Shown here: in pieces, positions 1 through 8,644 of the stretch
Layout of the letters: the number at the start of each line of letters is the position of its first letter
Position numbering within the stretch: position 1 is the first letter of the stretch
Source of the DNA: Mycobacterium syngnathidarum
GTDB lineage: Bacteria; Actinomycetota; Actinomycetes; Mycobacteriales; Mycobacteriaceae
Direction of reading: 5' to 3'
DNA: 61,784 nt
Assembly: GCF_001942625.1 (NCBI RefSeq)
Contig: NZ_MLCL01000019.1
Location: 1 to 61,784, forward strand
The notes under the pieces: generated by a model
Seen by the model: only the letters and a program-made list of their open reading frames with translations
What the model was told of the DNA's origin: nothing
The model's database searches: none
Translations under genes and position numbers: made by a program

Positions 1-76
1 GAAAGGCCCGACCGGAGCGCACAGGAACAGCTGGACAGACCAGCAGATACCCCCTGCCCGCGACCAGGACCAGCCC

Positions 77-325
77 TCAACAGCCCAGCGAGGCACACCT
101 ACCCCAATTCATCAGTGGATCGAGGCTTAGTCCACAGATCCACCGGCGCAGGCACTTCAGGGCGTACGCCGGAAGCCGCAGCATGGACACCCGCCGCGGC
201 CAGTCACCGGCACGAAAGTGGGCATCTGTGCCGCCGTCGACGAAGATGACACTGCTGCAAAGGAACTCGACGACGTCAGACAACGTGAACGCCATCCACG
301 CGCCAAGGGGGTCAGGAACGAGCGC
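77..325 (-). pseudogene. C-terminal remnant of a short-chain dehydrogenase
   Basis: The minus-strand reading carries an SDR C-terminal block (VEFLCSSVIFVDGG, then DAHF and DWPRRV) that closely matches the end of the intact SDR at 17773-18615 (AEFLCGSVIFVDGG, DAHF, DWPRRV). Homology can be followed back through PDPLGAWM to about position 325, just before an in-frame TAA at 332-334. No Rossmann glycine motif or catalytic Tyr-Lys pair is present, and the reading frame runs past the usual SDR end with unrelated residues. I infer a decayed paralogue of the 3-alpha-hydroxysteroid dehydrogenase-like gene, left beside a DUF222/HNH gene. It is unlikely to be translated into anything functional. Confidence 0.7.
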
Positions 326-532
326 CTTGGCTTAGCGCGGGGAGGCCGGCCGCCACTCGAGGTGCATCATCAGGCCACTGCGAGATGGTAAGGCGAACAC
401 GAGGATCGATGGGTTCACTAACGGCCGCCGCCAGAGCCTGGAACCTGAAGTGTCACCACCAAGACCACCAGAACTGTCACCGATGTCCTGAGAGATAACA
501 CACTTCGTGCGGCCGCATTTGTCGGTGCTCGA

Positions 533-2842
533 ATGTATGTTCGAGTCATGCAGGCGGGTGCGGTTCAGGCGGTGGCCGGGTTGCGGGCCGCCTTCGACGT
601 GTTCGCCGCGTGTGACTTCGCTTCGCTGAACCGCGGTGAACTGCTGGCGGTGCTCGACGAGTACGAGACCCTGACCTGCCAACTACCTTCCCCGCTGCAT
701 CGGCTGCTGGCCCAGTTGCAGGCCGACACCACACCCCGCGAGTTGGGCGCCAAATCGTGGAACGAGGTGCTGCGGGTGCGGTGGCGGTTGTCGACCGCTG
801 AGGCCTCTCGCCGGTTGGGCGAGACGGCCGCGCTGGGGCCGCGCCGCGCCCTCACCGGTGAACCCCTGCCGGCGGTGTTGCCGGTGGTGGCCGCCGCCCA
901 GGGTGCCGGGCTGATCAATCCTGATCACGTCACGGTGCTGCGCGACGCGGTCACTCGACTGCCCGGGTTCGTCGATGCGAGCACCCGTGAACAGTTCGAG
1001 GCCGACCTGGTGCGCGTCGCGGTCGGGGTGGGCCCCAAAGAACTCAAAGACACCGCCGACTTGCGGCTGTTTCTGCTCGATCAGGACGGCCCCGAGCCCG
1101 ACGACACCGAACGTGCCCGCAAACGCGGGCTGTCGGTGGGCAAGCAGGGTCGAGACGCCATGACACCGTGGACGGCGAACCTGAGTCCGGAAGCGGCTGC
1201 GGTGTGGGAGGTGCTGTTCGCCAAATTCGCCGCCCCGGGCATGTGCAACCCCGACGACGAGCAGCCCTGCACCAGCGGCACCCCGACCCAAGCCCAGATC
1301 GACAACGATCACCGCAGCCTGGCTCAACGCCAACACGACGCCCTGCTCGTGGTCGGACGCATCGCGTTGATGAGCGATCTCGGTCAGCTCAACGGGCTGC
1401 CGGTGTCGATCATCGTGCGCACCACCTTGCGAGATCTGGAGTCGCGCGCCGGGATCGGGGTGAGCGGTGGCGGCACCAAAATCCCGATCAAAGACGTCAT
1501 CCGGATGGGTGCCCATGCCAGTCACTACCTGGCGATCTTCGATCAGGCCACCGGGGCGGCGCTGAACTATTTTCGGGCCCGCCGGGTCGCCAGCGCGGCC
1601 CAGCGCATCATGCTCATCGCCCGCGACGGGGGCTGCACCAAACCGGGTTGCACCGTGGGTGCCTACGGGTGCCAAGCCCACCACGCCACCGACGACTGGG
1701 CTGCCGGCGGCGACACCAACGTCGACACCATGAGCTTGGCGTGCGGCCCCGACAACCGCCTCGTCGATGACGACGGTGGCTACACCACCACCATCAACGA
1801 GCGTGGCGAGGTGGAATGGCAGCCCCCGCCGCACCTCGACCACGGCCAACACCGCATCAACTACCACCACCGCCCCGAACTACTACTCACCCCACCCGAG
1901 GACGAACCACCGGCCGAACCCAAGCCCCAGGCGCAGGCCGGGCCCCAGCCCCAAGACGCCGAATGGGACGGCACGCAACCCACGCCCCCCAACCGGGAAT
2001 GGGAACCCGAGTGGAACCCCGACTGGGACAACGACCTCAACCTCGACATCGACTCTGTTTTCGACGAATCCGCCCTCATGGCACCCACCGCGGAACAACT
2101 CTGGGACTCCGAGACATTCGACCCGGAACAATCGCCCAAGTGGATTCTGCGGGACGAATCCTCGCAAGACACAGACACCTACGACGACCCTGCGGCGTGG
2201 CGATCGAACAACGACCAAGCCTTCGACTGGGCCGCCGGTGGGAACACCAACGTCGATGACATGGCCCTGGCCTGCGGCCCCGACAACCGTCTGGTCCACG
2301 CCGACGGCGGGTACAGCACCACCATCAACCTCGACGGTGTCGTGCAGTGGCACCCGCCGCCAGAGCTGGATCACGGCCAGAACCGCATCAACTACCTTCA
2401 TCGGCCCGAACTGCTGCTCACCCCACCCGAATCCGAACGCGCACCAGCCGACCTCACACCGGATCCCACATGGGAACGGGGACCAGGTCCCCACCAACGT
2501 TCCCAGCCGGACCCGAACCTCACCCAAGACCCATACCCAGTCCCAGACCCAGACCTTCGGCCCCAGCCCGAGCTTGACCCAGACCCGGACTGGGACATAA
2601 AGCCACACCAGCAGCACACGCCCGATACAGAGTGGGACGTCGACTGGAACACGGACTGGGACAACACCTTCTGCCCACCTGACCTTCCCAGCGTTGAACA
2701 CCTCTGGGACCCAGAACCATACGCCGTGGAAGCCGTCGAACCGGAAATCCCGGCTGGCTGGACACTGCTCGACACTCCCGACCCATGGCAGCCCATAAGC
2801 AATGGCAACTCCATCAGCGACAAGGCAGTACGCGGACCGTAG
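533..2842 (+). CDS. DUF222/HNH endonuclease-like protein with duplicated C-terminal module
   Basis: This is a 13E12-repeat family protein: a DUF222 domain at about residues 10-340 followed by an HNH-like zinc site. Cys368, Cys373, Cys380 and His383-His384 are visible, followed by DDWAAGG and a CGPDNRLV block. Family members are thought to be nucleases, often abundant and transposed in mycobacteria; the actual role is unknown. At 769 residues it is far longer than the usual 400-500. The excess is a tandem copy of the post-zinc region (residues 388-458 recur at 565-635) with acidic Pro/Trp-rich linkers. The second copy lacks the Cys and His residues, so it cannot form a second zinc site. The start is uncertain: ATG at 533 or in-frame ATG at 548, neither with a clear ribosome site. 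It converges on the mas genes. Confidence 0.85.
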   Translation: MYVRVMQAGAVQAVAGLRAAFDVFAACDFASLNRGELLAVLDEYETLTCQLPSPLHRLLAQLQADTTPRELGAKSWNEVLRVRWRLSTAEASRRLGETAALGPRRALTGEPLPAVLPVVAAAQGAGLINPDHVTVLRDAVTRLPGFVDASTREQFEADLVRVAVGVGPKELKDTADLRLFLLDQDGPEPDDTERARKRGLSVGKQGRDAMTPWTANLSPEAAAVWEVLFAKFAAPGMCNPDDEQPCTSGTPTQAQIDNDHRSLAQRQHDALLVVGRIALMSDLGQLNGLPVSIIVRTTLRDLESRAGIGVSGGGTKIPIKDVIRMGAHASHYLAIFDQATGAALNYFRARRVASAAQRIMLIARDGGCTKPGCTVGAYGCQAHHATDDWAAGGDTNVDTMSLACGPDNRLVDDDGGYTTTINERGEVEWQPPPHLDHGQHRINYHHRPELLLTPPEDEPPAEPKPQAQAGPQPQDAEWDGTQPTPPNREWEPEWNPDWDNDLNLDIDSVFDESALMAPTAEQLWDSETFDPEQSPKWILRDESSQDTDTYDDPAAWRSNNDQAFDWAAGGNTNVDDMALACGPDNRLVHADGGYSTTINLDGVVQWHPPPELDHGQNRINYLHRPELLLTPPESERAPADLTPDPTWERGPGPHQRSQPDPNLTQDPYPVPDPDLRPQPELDPDPDWDIKPHQQHTPDTEWDVDWNTDWDNTFCPPDLPSVEHLWDPEPYAVEAVEPEIPAGWTLLDTPDPWQPISNGNSISDKAVRGP
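1694..2839 (+). repeat. Tandem duplication inside the DUF222/HNH gene
   Basis: Two 213-bp segments, 1694-1906 and 2225-2437, encode near-identical peptides (WAAGG-TNVD, LACGPDNRLV, RINY-HRPELLLTPPE). Their starts are 531 bp apart and in frame. The sequence after each also matches in outline (an acidic DWDND block, then an LWD block, then a W-x-L-x-D block). The repeat unit is therefore about 531 bp, with the second copy running to the stop codon. Divergence between copies shows the duplication is not recent. Confidence 0.8.
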
Positions 2843-2887
2843 CCAGATGTCACGGTCCGAGTGCCGTCGACTCCCCCGTCGTATCCG

Positions 2888-3523
2888 CTAGATCGGGTCG
2901 AACGACGAGATCAGCCAGTTGCCATCCACTTTGGCAAGGCCGACGGTCACTGCACTGGCAGCCTGCGCGGGTTCAGGGTTGTCGCGACTGGTCGTGGCCT
3001 GGTTCAGGAAGACCAATACCTGCGCAGTATCCGATTCCACGTTGATCGGAGCGGCGCGGACGACCGATGCGGTGGCGTGGATGTCTTTCTCTTTGGCCGC
3101 CGGCACGACGAACTTCTGTGCGAACTCGCTGTAGTAATCCAGGAAATCACCCGTCAAGTGGGATCGTGCACCGGCAATGTCTTGATCCAAACTGTCTGGC
3201 GCATAGGACAATAACGCCACTGAACCTTCGGACGCTGCGTCGACCACCACTGTGGATGCTCCGGCACTCCCATGGTCGGTGCGGTACATGCCGAAATAGA
3301 GACCTGCCGCCGCGCCTGCCGACGCGAGGAGTACGCACACGGCGGCAATCGGTCGCCATCGTCGTGCGATTCGACGAGTCCAGGACTCCGTGGGTTCAGG
3401 TCCCTCGTCTGCGCCGGCCTCCTCGGAACCCATGCCGTCGGCGTCGTCGACTTTTGGCTCCTCGACTGTCGATTCCTCGTCGGAGGCGCTCTCGATATCT
3501 ACTTCTGCTGTCGTTGTACTCAC
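2888..3523 (-). CDS. Mce-associated membrane protein (second mas)
   Basis: A 211-residue protein with an acidic N-terminal tail (about residues 1-47), one membrane segment (about 57-78, PIAAVCVLLASAGAAAGLYFG) and an extracytoplasmic domain ending in DGNWLISSFDPI. This is the architecture of Mce-associated (Mas, formerly Mam) proteins, which accompany mce operons and help stabilise the Mce transporter. It overlaps the upstream mas gene by 4 bp (ATGA), so the two are translationally coupled. Both lie on the same strand as the mce operon but are separated from it by an oppositely oriented secreted-protein gene. Confidence 0.85.
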   Translation of the reverse strand: MSTTTAEVDIESASDEESTVEEPKVDDADGMGSEEAGADEGPEPTESWTRRIARRWRPIAAVCVLLASAGAAAGLYFGMYRTDHGSAGASTVVVDAASEGSVALLSYAPDSLDQDIAGARSHLTGDFLDYYSEFAQKFVVPAAKEKDIHATASVVRAAPINVESDTAQVLVFLNQATTSRDNPEPAQAASAVTVGLAKVDGNWLISSFDPI

Positions 3524-4131
3524 GGGACGAACTCCACTTTCGACATCTTGATCTGTCCCCCGCCTTCGACCATGGTGAGGCTCAAGCGCCAGTTTCGCGG
3601 CTGCTGATTCGCTCCGGCCGAGTTGCTGACCGTGGTCGCCGAACTGACGAGGACCACTGCGGAGTCGGTATCCATGGACTGCACTGCCGAGGCGCGGACC
3701 GTCGCCTTCGTGGTTGCTTTCGAGTCCTGCGCCGCCTTGACCAGATCCTCAGCGGAGGATTGGATGTCGTCTTTGAATTGACCGGTCGAGTTGTCGATGA
3801 TCTGCCGCACGTTGTCCTGCGCGGTCGCGCTGTCGATCGACATCAATGTGACGGCAGCTTGCGAGGCGGCCGCCGCGAACTCCGCTCGGCGCTGCTGCTC
3901 ATGATCCGTCTGCCGGTGAAACCAGAGCATGTATCCGCTCGCCGCAAGTAACACTCCACTGAGAAGGATCGCGGCGGCCACGAGGACCGTTGCGAGTTTC
4001 GGTCGCCATCTACGTTTTTCGTCCACGACGGGTGGTTGGTCGTCAGTGCCGTCCTGTTGAGAGTCGAGGTCATCGGCCTCGTCCAGCATGGCTGTCTCAG
4101 TTTCCTGGTCGGAGCGGCTGAGTAACCGCAT
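3520..4131 (-). CDS. Mce-associated membrane protein (first mas)
   Basis: 203 residues: an acidic, Asp/Gln-rich cytoplasmic N-terminus, one membrane helix (about residues 50-72, ATVLVAAAILLSGVLLAASG), then a soluble outer domain with the Mas pattern (alpha-helical part, then beta strands ending near KMSKVEFVP). ATG at 4131 is chosen because GGAGGT lies 6 nt upstream. An internal Met at residue 15 is a weaker alternative. It forms a two-gene unit with the overlapping mas gene downstream. By family it should act at the cell envelope as an accessory of the Mce lipid importer. Confidence 0.85.
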   Translation of the reverse strand: MRLLSRSDQETETAMLDEADDLDSQQDGTDDQPPVVDEKRRWRPKLATVLVAAAILLSGVLLAASGYMLWFHRQTDHEQQRRAEFAAAASQAAVTLMSIDSATAQDNVRQIIDNSTGQFKDDIQSSAEDLVKAAQDSKATTKATVRASAVQSMDTDSAVVLVSSATTVSNSAGANQQPRNWRLSLTMVEGGGQIKMSKVEFVP

Positions 4132-4289
4132 AGCGCACCTCCGGTTGGTCTCGGCCAGGCACGGATGGCACCGGTAGCGGCGGTCGTCTCATAGCCGATG
4201 TGACTTGCCGCACGCTAATGCCGCCTGAGCCGACGCCGACGCTGCTGTCCCACCCAGCGGACAAATCCATGCCGGACGGACTTGCGCGA

Positions 4290-4733
4290 TCACCAGTTGC
4301 GCAGTGAGCACAACGCCCCTTTGGGCCCGTCGGCCCGGTCGACGAGGTTTCCGTCGATGGCCAGTTCACACCGCAGGGTCTGGGTAGGTTGCGGAGCCAA
4401 TCCGGCCGTGGTGACGGTGACCATGGCCCACTTCATCGGGTCGGCGAGCATGGTCTCGCGGACCCAGGGCTTTCCCGGTTCCAATGTGAGATCGTCCCTG
4501 GGACTGAACTCATACGGATTGTGGCTGTAGTCGGCCCATGTGGGCGGATCGACCTCTCGGTAGTAGATGCCGACCGTCGTCGGCTGCTCGGCAGTGACCG
4601 TGTACGTCACCCGATGCACCATCGGTGCGTCATCGGCCTGTGCCGGGACCGCCGCCGCCACACCGGCACCGAGGCCGAAGGCCAGAAGTGCAGTGACCGC
4701 GCCTGTGCGGTACCGCGCGTCAGAGGTCACCAC
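4290..4733 (-). CDS. Secreted MmpS-like small protein
   Basis: With GTG at 4733 as start this is a 147-residue protein with a signal peptide (hydrophobic GAVTALLAFGLGAGVAAAVP, then AQA-DD). The mature part has a beta-rich pattern: HRVTYTVTA, a central WVRET strand, MVTVTTA, LRCELAIDGNLVD and a late Cys. That resembles the soluble domain of MmpS proteins, with two cysteines that could form the family disulfide. An upstream ATG at 4766 would put 11 residues before the signal peptide and overlap the preceding gene by 47 bp, so the GTG, which overlaps by only 14 bp, is preferred. The role is unknown. Confidence 0.6.
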   Translation of the reverse strand: MVTSDARYRTGAVTALLAFGLGAGVAAAVPAQADDAPMVHRVTYTVTAEQPTTVGIYYREVDPPTWADYSHNPYEFSPRDDLTLEPGKPWVRETMLADPMKWAMVTVTTAGLAPQPTQTLRCELAIDGNLVDRADGPKGALCSLRNW

Positions 4734-5160
4734 GAAGCCACCTGCTCGTTCCATCGCTCGACACACAACTCAGGAACAGCCCATCGGGCGCCTGTGCGAC
4801 AGAATTCTCGAAGCCGGTACATGGTGTGTTCTCCTCGCGGACGCCCTTCAGTGGCGGTGACCGGAAGTAGCGCGGCTCGTAGCGACGCGGCGACCCGCAG
4901 AACACCAAACGGCCCCAAGAAGTGGTGCCGAAGACGTAGTACGCGGTATCCGAGCACGGCGCGCCGAGCACGACGCCACCGGTGATTCCGGGTACGCATG
5001 AGGGTTCACTGCAGCCGACAGGCTCTGCGCTCGCCGGCGACGGGGCGATCATCGCCGCCGCAACGAGCAGTCCTGCCGTGGCTACCAACGGTATTCGCAC
5101 GTACGACACTGTGGCACGGCTGAATCCGGCCGCCAGCTCATGGCCCACTAGGTGGGACAT
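4720..5160 (-). CDS. Small secreted Cys-containing protein of unknown function
   Basis: 146 residues with a signal peptide (hydrophobic LVATAGLLVAAAMIA, cleavage near SPASA-EP). The mature domain of about 100 residues holds six cysteines (GCSEPSC, GAPCSD, FCGSP, TPCTG, LSCVS), consistent with a disulfide-bonded exported protein. No catalytic family was recognised. The start could be ATG at 5160 or a GTG about 18 codons further in (at the VRIPLV residues); neither has a clear Shine-Dalgarno. It is divergent from the secreted-protein gene at 5243 and is probably co-transcribed with the MmpS-like gene it overlaps. Confidence 0.6.
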   Translation of the reverse strand: MSHLVGHELAAGFSRATVSYVRIPLVATAGLLVAAAMIAPSPASAEPVGCSEPSCVPGITGGVVLGAPCSDTAYYVFGTTSWGRLVFCGSPRRYEPRYFRSPPLKGVREENTPCTGFENSVAQAPDGLFLSCVSSDGTSRWLRGDL

Positions 5161-5242
5161 TGTCCGTCAGAAGACAGAAGACGTTGCACAGTGAACACTG
5201 CCGCGGCGACCACCGGTGGCCGGCGTACAGAGGAGTTTGGTC

Positions 5243-5755
5243 ATGCGGGTGTCGACTGCGTTCATCGGGGCGGCGGTGCTCACCGCCACTGGGGTGGCCG
5301 GCTTGTGCAGCCCGGTTGCCGCGGCGTCTCCGAGTTGGGGCCTCAACGGCACTTACATCGCCACGTCGAACGGCGAGTGGGCCAAGACGAACGACATCTT
5401 CCACGACGAGGCCAGTATCCGTGGCACCTGGACGATCTCGACAACGTGCAGCTACCCGAGTGAGTGCACCGGCACGGTCGACACCGACTGGGGCTGGAGC
5501 GCACCCATCTACAAGAAGAGCGGCGTCTGGTACGTCAAGAAGACCGTGGACAACTGGCAGCCCTGCGGCGACGGGACCGCAGGCCCGGGTCTGCAGGTGT
5601 ACCGCTTCTTTCCCTCGAACGCGGACGCCACCGCAACCGATCCGGCGTCGACGACATTGCTGGGTGAGGACTCGACCACCGGGGTCAGCGGGTCGTGCGG
5701 CACCAGCAAAGTCGTGTTTATCACGATGCCGTTCAAACTCGTGAAAACCGCCTGA
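5243..5755 (+). CDS. Secreted protein of unknown function
   Basis: The ATG at 5243 follows AGGAG by 7 nt and gives 170 residues beginning MRVSTAFIGAAVLTATGVAGL, a signal peptide with likely cleavage after SPVAA. The mature domain has strand-like repeats (GTYIATSNGEW, GTWTISTTCSY, TGTVDTDWGW) and four cysteines. It resembles small exported beta-rich mycobacterial proteins that I cannot name more precisely. It is the only plus-strand gene inside the mce/mas neighbourhood and converges on mceF across a strong hairpin terminator. Confidence 0.7.
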   Translation: MRVSTAFIGAAVLTATGVAGLCSPVAAASPSWGLNGTYIATSNGEWAKTNDIFHDEASIRGTWTISTTCSYPSECTGTVDTDWGWSAPIYKKSGVWYVKKTVDNWQPCGDGTAGPGLQVYRFFPSNADATATDPASTTLLGEDSTTGVSGSCGTSKVVFITMPFKLVKTA

Positions 5756-5788
5756 ACGCATAGCCTTTCAGTTACTCGGTCAGGTACA

Positions 5789-5827
5789 CCAAGGTCCCCG
5801 CAATGGCTTCTATTGCGGGGACTTTGG
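5789..5827. terminator. Bidirectional hairpin terminator between the secreted-protein gene and mceF
   Basis: Positions 5789-5804 and 5812-5827 pair over 16 bp with one G-U pair (core GTCCCCGCAAT / ATTGCGGGGAC) around a 7-nt loop. A short T run sits at the 3' base, and the AA on the other arm gives Ts on the opposite strand. It lies in the 85-bp gap between two convergent genes, where it would end both the secreted-protein transcript and the mce operon. Confidence 0.85.
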
Positions 5828-5840
5828 CATTCACGGGCAA

Positions 5841-7409
5841 TCAGGTGGTGAACAGGTCTTTCCACGTCGGGTCGCCGGTCGACGGCACCAGATCGGTCTG
5901 CCGGTACACCTTGCCGTCCGGTGTGGCGTACCGCCCCGACTTCGGGTCGTAGGTGGCGATCGCGACCGACGGGCCATGAGATCCATTGGGAGTGAATGCA
6001 CTCGGTGCTATCGTCGGGGCGTCCGGACTCGGAGGCACCTCACCTGCAGGCGGTGCGACAGGCTCCTCCACAGGTCCTTCGGAAGGCGCGGCAGCCGGCG
6101 GCATCGGGGTGCCCTCGACCGGGCCGTGGATGGCTCCGTCCCGGTCGACCCGCGAATCCGGCGCTATCCCCTGCGCCAGCAGATTGGGATCAATCGGGTA
6201 GGGGCCGAGGGGGTGCTGGCGCATCGCCAAAGGCTCGTAAGGTCGGTCGCTGTTACAGATTTCGACAGTGGGAGCACGTTTCCCGGGTTTCCCCATGCAC
6301 GGGTAGTTGCGTGCTCCGCGGACACCGATCGGCGAATCCTGCGGCAGTTTGCAATACAACCCGTCGGGGGTGTCGATGTCGCTGGTGTCCTCCGGAGACC
6401 GCCACGCCGACGGCGGTAGGAATCCGACGGTGCACGCAGGCGGATCTCCGATGTTGAGGGTGAAGTCGCCCAGCGACATTCCAACCGGATTGTTCTTCGG
6501 CGCACCGTATGACTGCGTAGAGGCCACGGTTGGCGGCAGCAGCACCAGCAATTGCTCCAACGACGGGTGGTAGGTCACCCCGACCTGACCCAAGCTGGTG
6601 AGGTTGGCGAGCAACAGAGGCAACGTAGGTTTGACCTGATTGAACAAGCGGGATGCTTCGTCCGCGGTTCCCGGCCCGTCCTTCAGCAGGGTGCGCACGT
6701 GCTGGTCGTCGTCGGCGACCTGCTTGGTTATTCCGGCCATGCTCCGGGCCCAGGTGCGGATCGCATCGACCGACTCGGCCTGCCCGTCCAGCAAGGGCGC
6801 ACCGTCGTCGATGAGCGCCCGGGACTGATCGGAGGCAGCGTTCGCCTCGTTGATCAGTCTCGACGAGGAGTCGAGCAGCGCTCCCATGTCATTCCCGGTC
6901 CCGTTGAAGGCCTTGAAGGTTTCGTCGAGCAGCGGGCTGATCTTGTCCTTCGGGATACTGCCCATGAGTGAACTGACCTGATCGAGCATAGGCCCCACGG
7001 CTTGGGGAATCGACGTGCTGGATGCCGGGATGACCGACCCGTCGTGGAGATACGGTCCCGAGTCGTTGCGGGGCTGCAGATCCACGTACTGCTCGCCCAC
7101 TGCCGACACGCTGAGGACTGCGGCGTGCAGGTCCGCGGGCACCTTGGGTGACGTGTTCAGCGACAGTGTGGCCACCGCTCCGTCACGGGTTGGCCGCACC
7201 TCGGTGACCTTCCCCATCTGCACGCCGCGGTACGTCACGTTCGAGAACTGGTACAGGCCACCGGTTCCGGGCAGTTGCAGGGTCACCGTCATCCGCCCGA
7301 TTCCCAACAGGGTGGGTGCCTGCATGTACACGATGCCCATCAGAGCCATCCCGATCACCGACGCCACCGCGAAGATGATCAGCTGAATTCGGACAAAGCG
7401 GGTGAGCAT
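5841..7409 (-). CDS. mceF: MceF, Mce-family lipid-transport subunit
   Basis: 522 residues from the ATG at 7409, which follows GGAGGT and overlaps the mceE stop (ATGA). A single N-terminal helix (FVRIQLIIFAVASVIGMALM) is followed by the MlaD/Mce domain (about residues 35-115: LPGTGGLYQFSNVTYRGVQMGKVTEV), a helical region of about 200 residues, and a Pro-rich C-terminal tail. MceF is the last of six Mce proteins that assemble as a heterohexameric shuttle between the YrbE permease and the outer envelope. The long tail and final position are typical. It is the operon's last gene, ahead of a hairpin terminator. Confidence 0.95.
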   Translation of the reverse strand: MLTRFVRIQLIIFAVASVIGMALMGIVYMQAPTLLGIGRMTVTLQLPGTGGLYQFSNVTYRGVQMGKVTEVRPTRDGAVATLSLNTSPKVPADLHAAVLSVSAVGEQYVDLQPRNDSGPYLHDGSVIPASSTSIPQAVGPMLDQVSSLMGSIPKDKISPLLDETFKAFNGTGNDMGALLDSSSRLINEANAASDQSRALIDDGAPLLDGQAESVDAIRTWARSMAGITKQVADDDQHVRTLLKDGPGTADEASRLFNQVKPTLPLLLANLTSLGQVGVTYHPSLEQLLVLLPPTVASTQSYGAPKNNPVGMSLGDFTLNIGDPPACTVGFLPPSAWRSPEDTSDIDTPDGLYCKLPQDSPIGVRGARNYPCMGKPGKRAPTVEICNSDRPYEPLAMRQHPLGPYPIDPNLLAQGIAPDSRVDRDGAIHGPVEGTPMPPAAAPSEGPVEEPVAPPAGEVPPSPDAPTIAPSAFTPNGSHGPSVAIATYDPKSGRYATPDGKVYRQTDLVPSTGDPTWKDLFTT

Positions 7410-8644
7410 CAGTTGCCACCTCCGTTCGGCGCTGCTGCAGGGTCGGAAGGTGGCGTTGCGGCCGGCGGATCGGACTGCCCTTCGTCCGGAGCCGGGTCGA
7501 CCAGCGGCGGCATCGTGGCCACCGCGGGAGGTGGCGGAGTCAGTGGCATGTTCAGGGGATCCTTGGTGTAGTTCGAGAACCAGGGATCGCCGGGCGCCGG
7601 TGTCAACGGCAAGCCCTCCTGGCCCCACCTGGTCCCCAGGAACAATCCTCGCTTCAGCCGCGGGACGGTGAAGTCGAAGGTGATGAACTCGTTGAGGTAG
7701 TCCCCGCGAATCGCCCGGTCAATGAAGTTCTGCGGATATGGGAAAGCCGGTGCATAGGCCAACACGGTGCCCAGATTCGGACCGACGTCGGCCAGTGCCT
7801 TCACTGTGGGTTCGAGGTTGCGCAGATTGGTCAGCAGGTCGTCCCGCGTCGCATGGACAAGCTTGGTGGCGGTGTCGCTGAACTTCCCAAACTTCTCCAG
7901 TGCGGTTGTGATGCGGGGGCGTTCCTTGACCAGGACGTCCAAGGCCGGCGGGATCCGTTCCAGCGCCGTGGTGATCACCTCTTGCTGTCCGGACAGCGTG
8001 CCCGCCAACCGGTTCAGTGCCGTGATCGAAGCGTTGATGTCGTCGCGCTGGTTGGCGAACATCCCCACGATGTCGTCGAGCCGGGTGAGGAGATCGCGAA
8101 TCTGGTCTTCGCGGCCGTTGAGCGCGGCGTTGAATTCGGTGACCAGGTCACCGATCTTGCCCAGACCACCACCGTTGACGAGGACCGACAGCGACGACAA
8201 GGTCTGTTCGGTCGACGGATAAGTCGAAGTCTGGTTGAGCTCGAGCGTGGCGCCCGGTGACAGCCGCCCTGACGGTGACTGCCCCAGCGGGGGGTCGAGT
8301 GCGATGTGCATGGAGCCCAGCAGGCTGGTCTGACCGACGGTCGCGACCGCGTTGGCCGGAACGACGACGTCCGGCTTGACCGAGACCTCCACGTCCGCGT
8401 GCCAGCCCTTCACCACCATGCGGGAGACGCTGCCCACGATGACATCACCGATCATGACCGGCGAATTGGCCTCCAGCGTACCGATATTGGCGAGCTCGAC
8501 GTGGTAGGTCGTGGCGTCAGCCCCGCGCCCCACCGTGCCGGGCAGCGGCAGCGAGTTCAGTCCGTGGAACGCACAGCCGGTCAGGCTCGCCGCCGCGCAG
8601 GCAGCTACCACGGCCAGCCGCGTCAATGACCTCCGAGCGCTCAT
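7409..8644 (-). CDS. mceE: MceE lipoprotein, Mce-family subunit
   Basis: 411 residues starting MSARRSLTRLAVVAACAAASLTGC. The LTGC lipobox places the lipidated cysteine near residue 24, as expected for the MceE (LprK/LprN-type) lipoprotein. The Mce domain follows (VELANIGTLEANSPVMIGDVIVGSV), then the long helical region and a Pro-rich C-terminus. ATG at 8644 follows AGGAGG and overlaps the mceD stop by 4 bp. By family it anchors one corner of the Mce hexamer to the outer face of the membrane. Confidence 0.95.
   Translation of the reverse strand: MSARRSLTRLAVVAACAAASLTGCAFHGLNSLPLPGTVGRGADATTYHVELANIGTLEANSPVMIGDVIVGSVSRMVVKGWHADVEVSVKPDVVVPANAVATVGQTSLLGSMHIALDPPLGQSPSGRLSPGATLELNQTSTYPSTEQTLSSLSVLVNGGGLGKIGDLVTEFNAALNGREDQIRDLLTRLDDIVGMFANQRDDINASITALNRLAGTLSGQQEVITTALERIPPALDVLVKERPRITTALEKFGKFSDTATKLVHATRDDLLTNLRNLEPTVKALADVGPNLGTVLAYAPAFPYPQNFIDRAIRGDYLNEFITFDFTVPRLKRGLFLGTRWGQEGLPLTPAPGDPWFSNYTKDPLNMPLTPPPPAVATMPPLVDPAPDEGQSDPPAATPPSDPAAAPNGGGN

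Noticed and set aside
683..1870. 395-codon open frame on the minus strand inside the DUF222/HNH gene
   Set aside because: Antisense shadow of a strong plus-strand gene in GC-rich DNA; no domain pattern, and the plus frame has clear HNH motifs.
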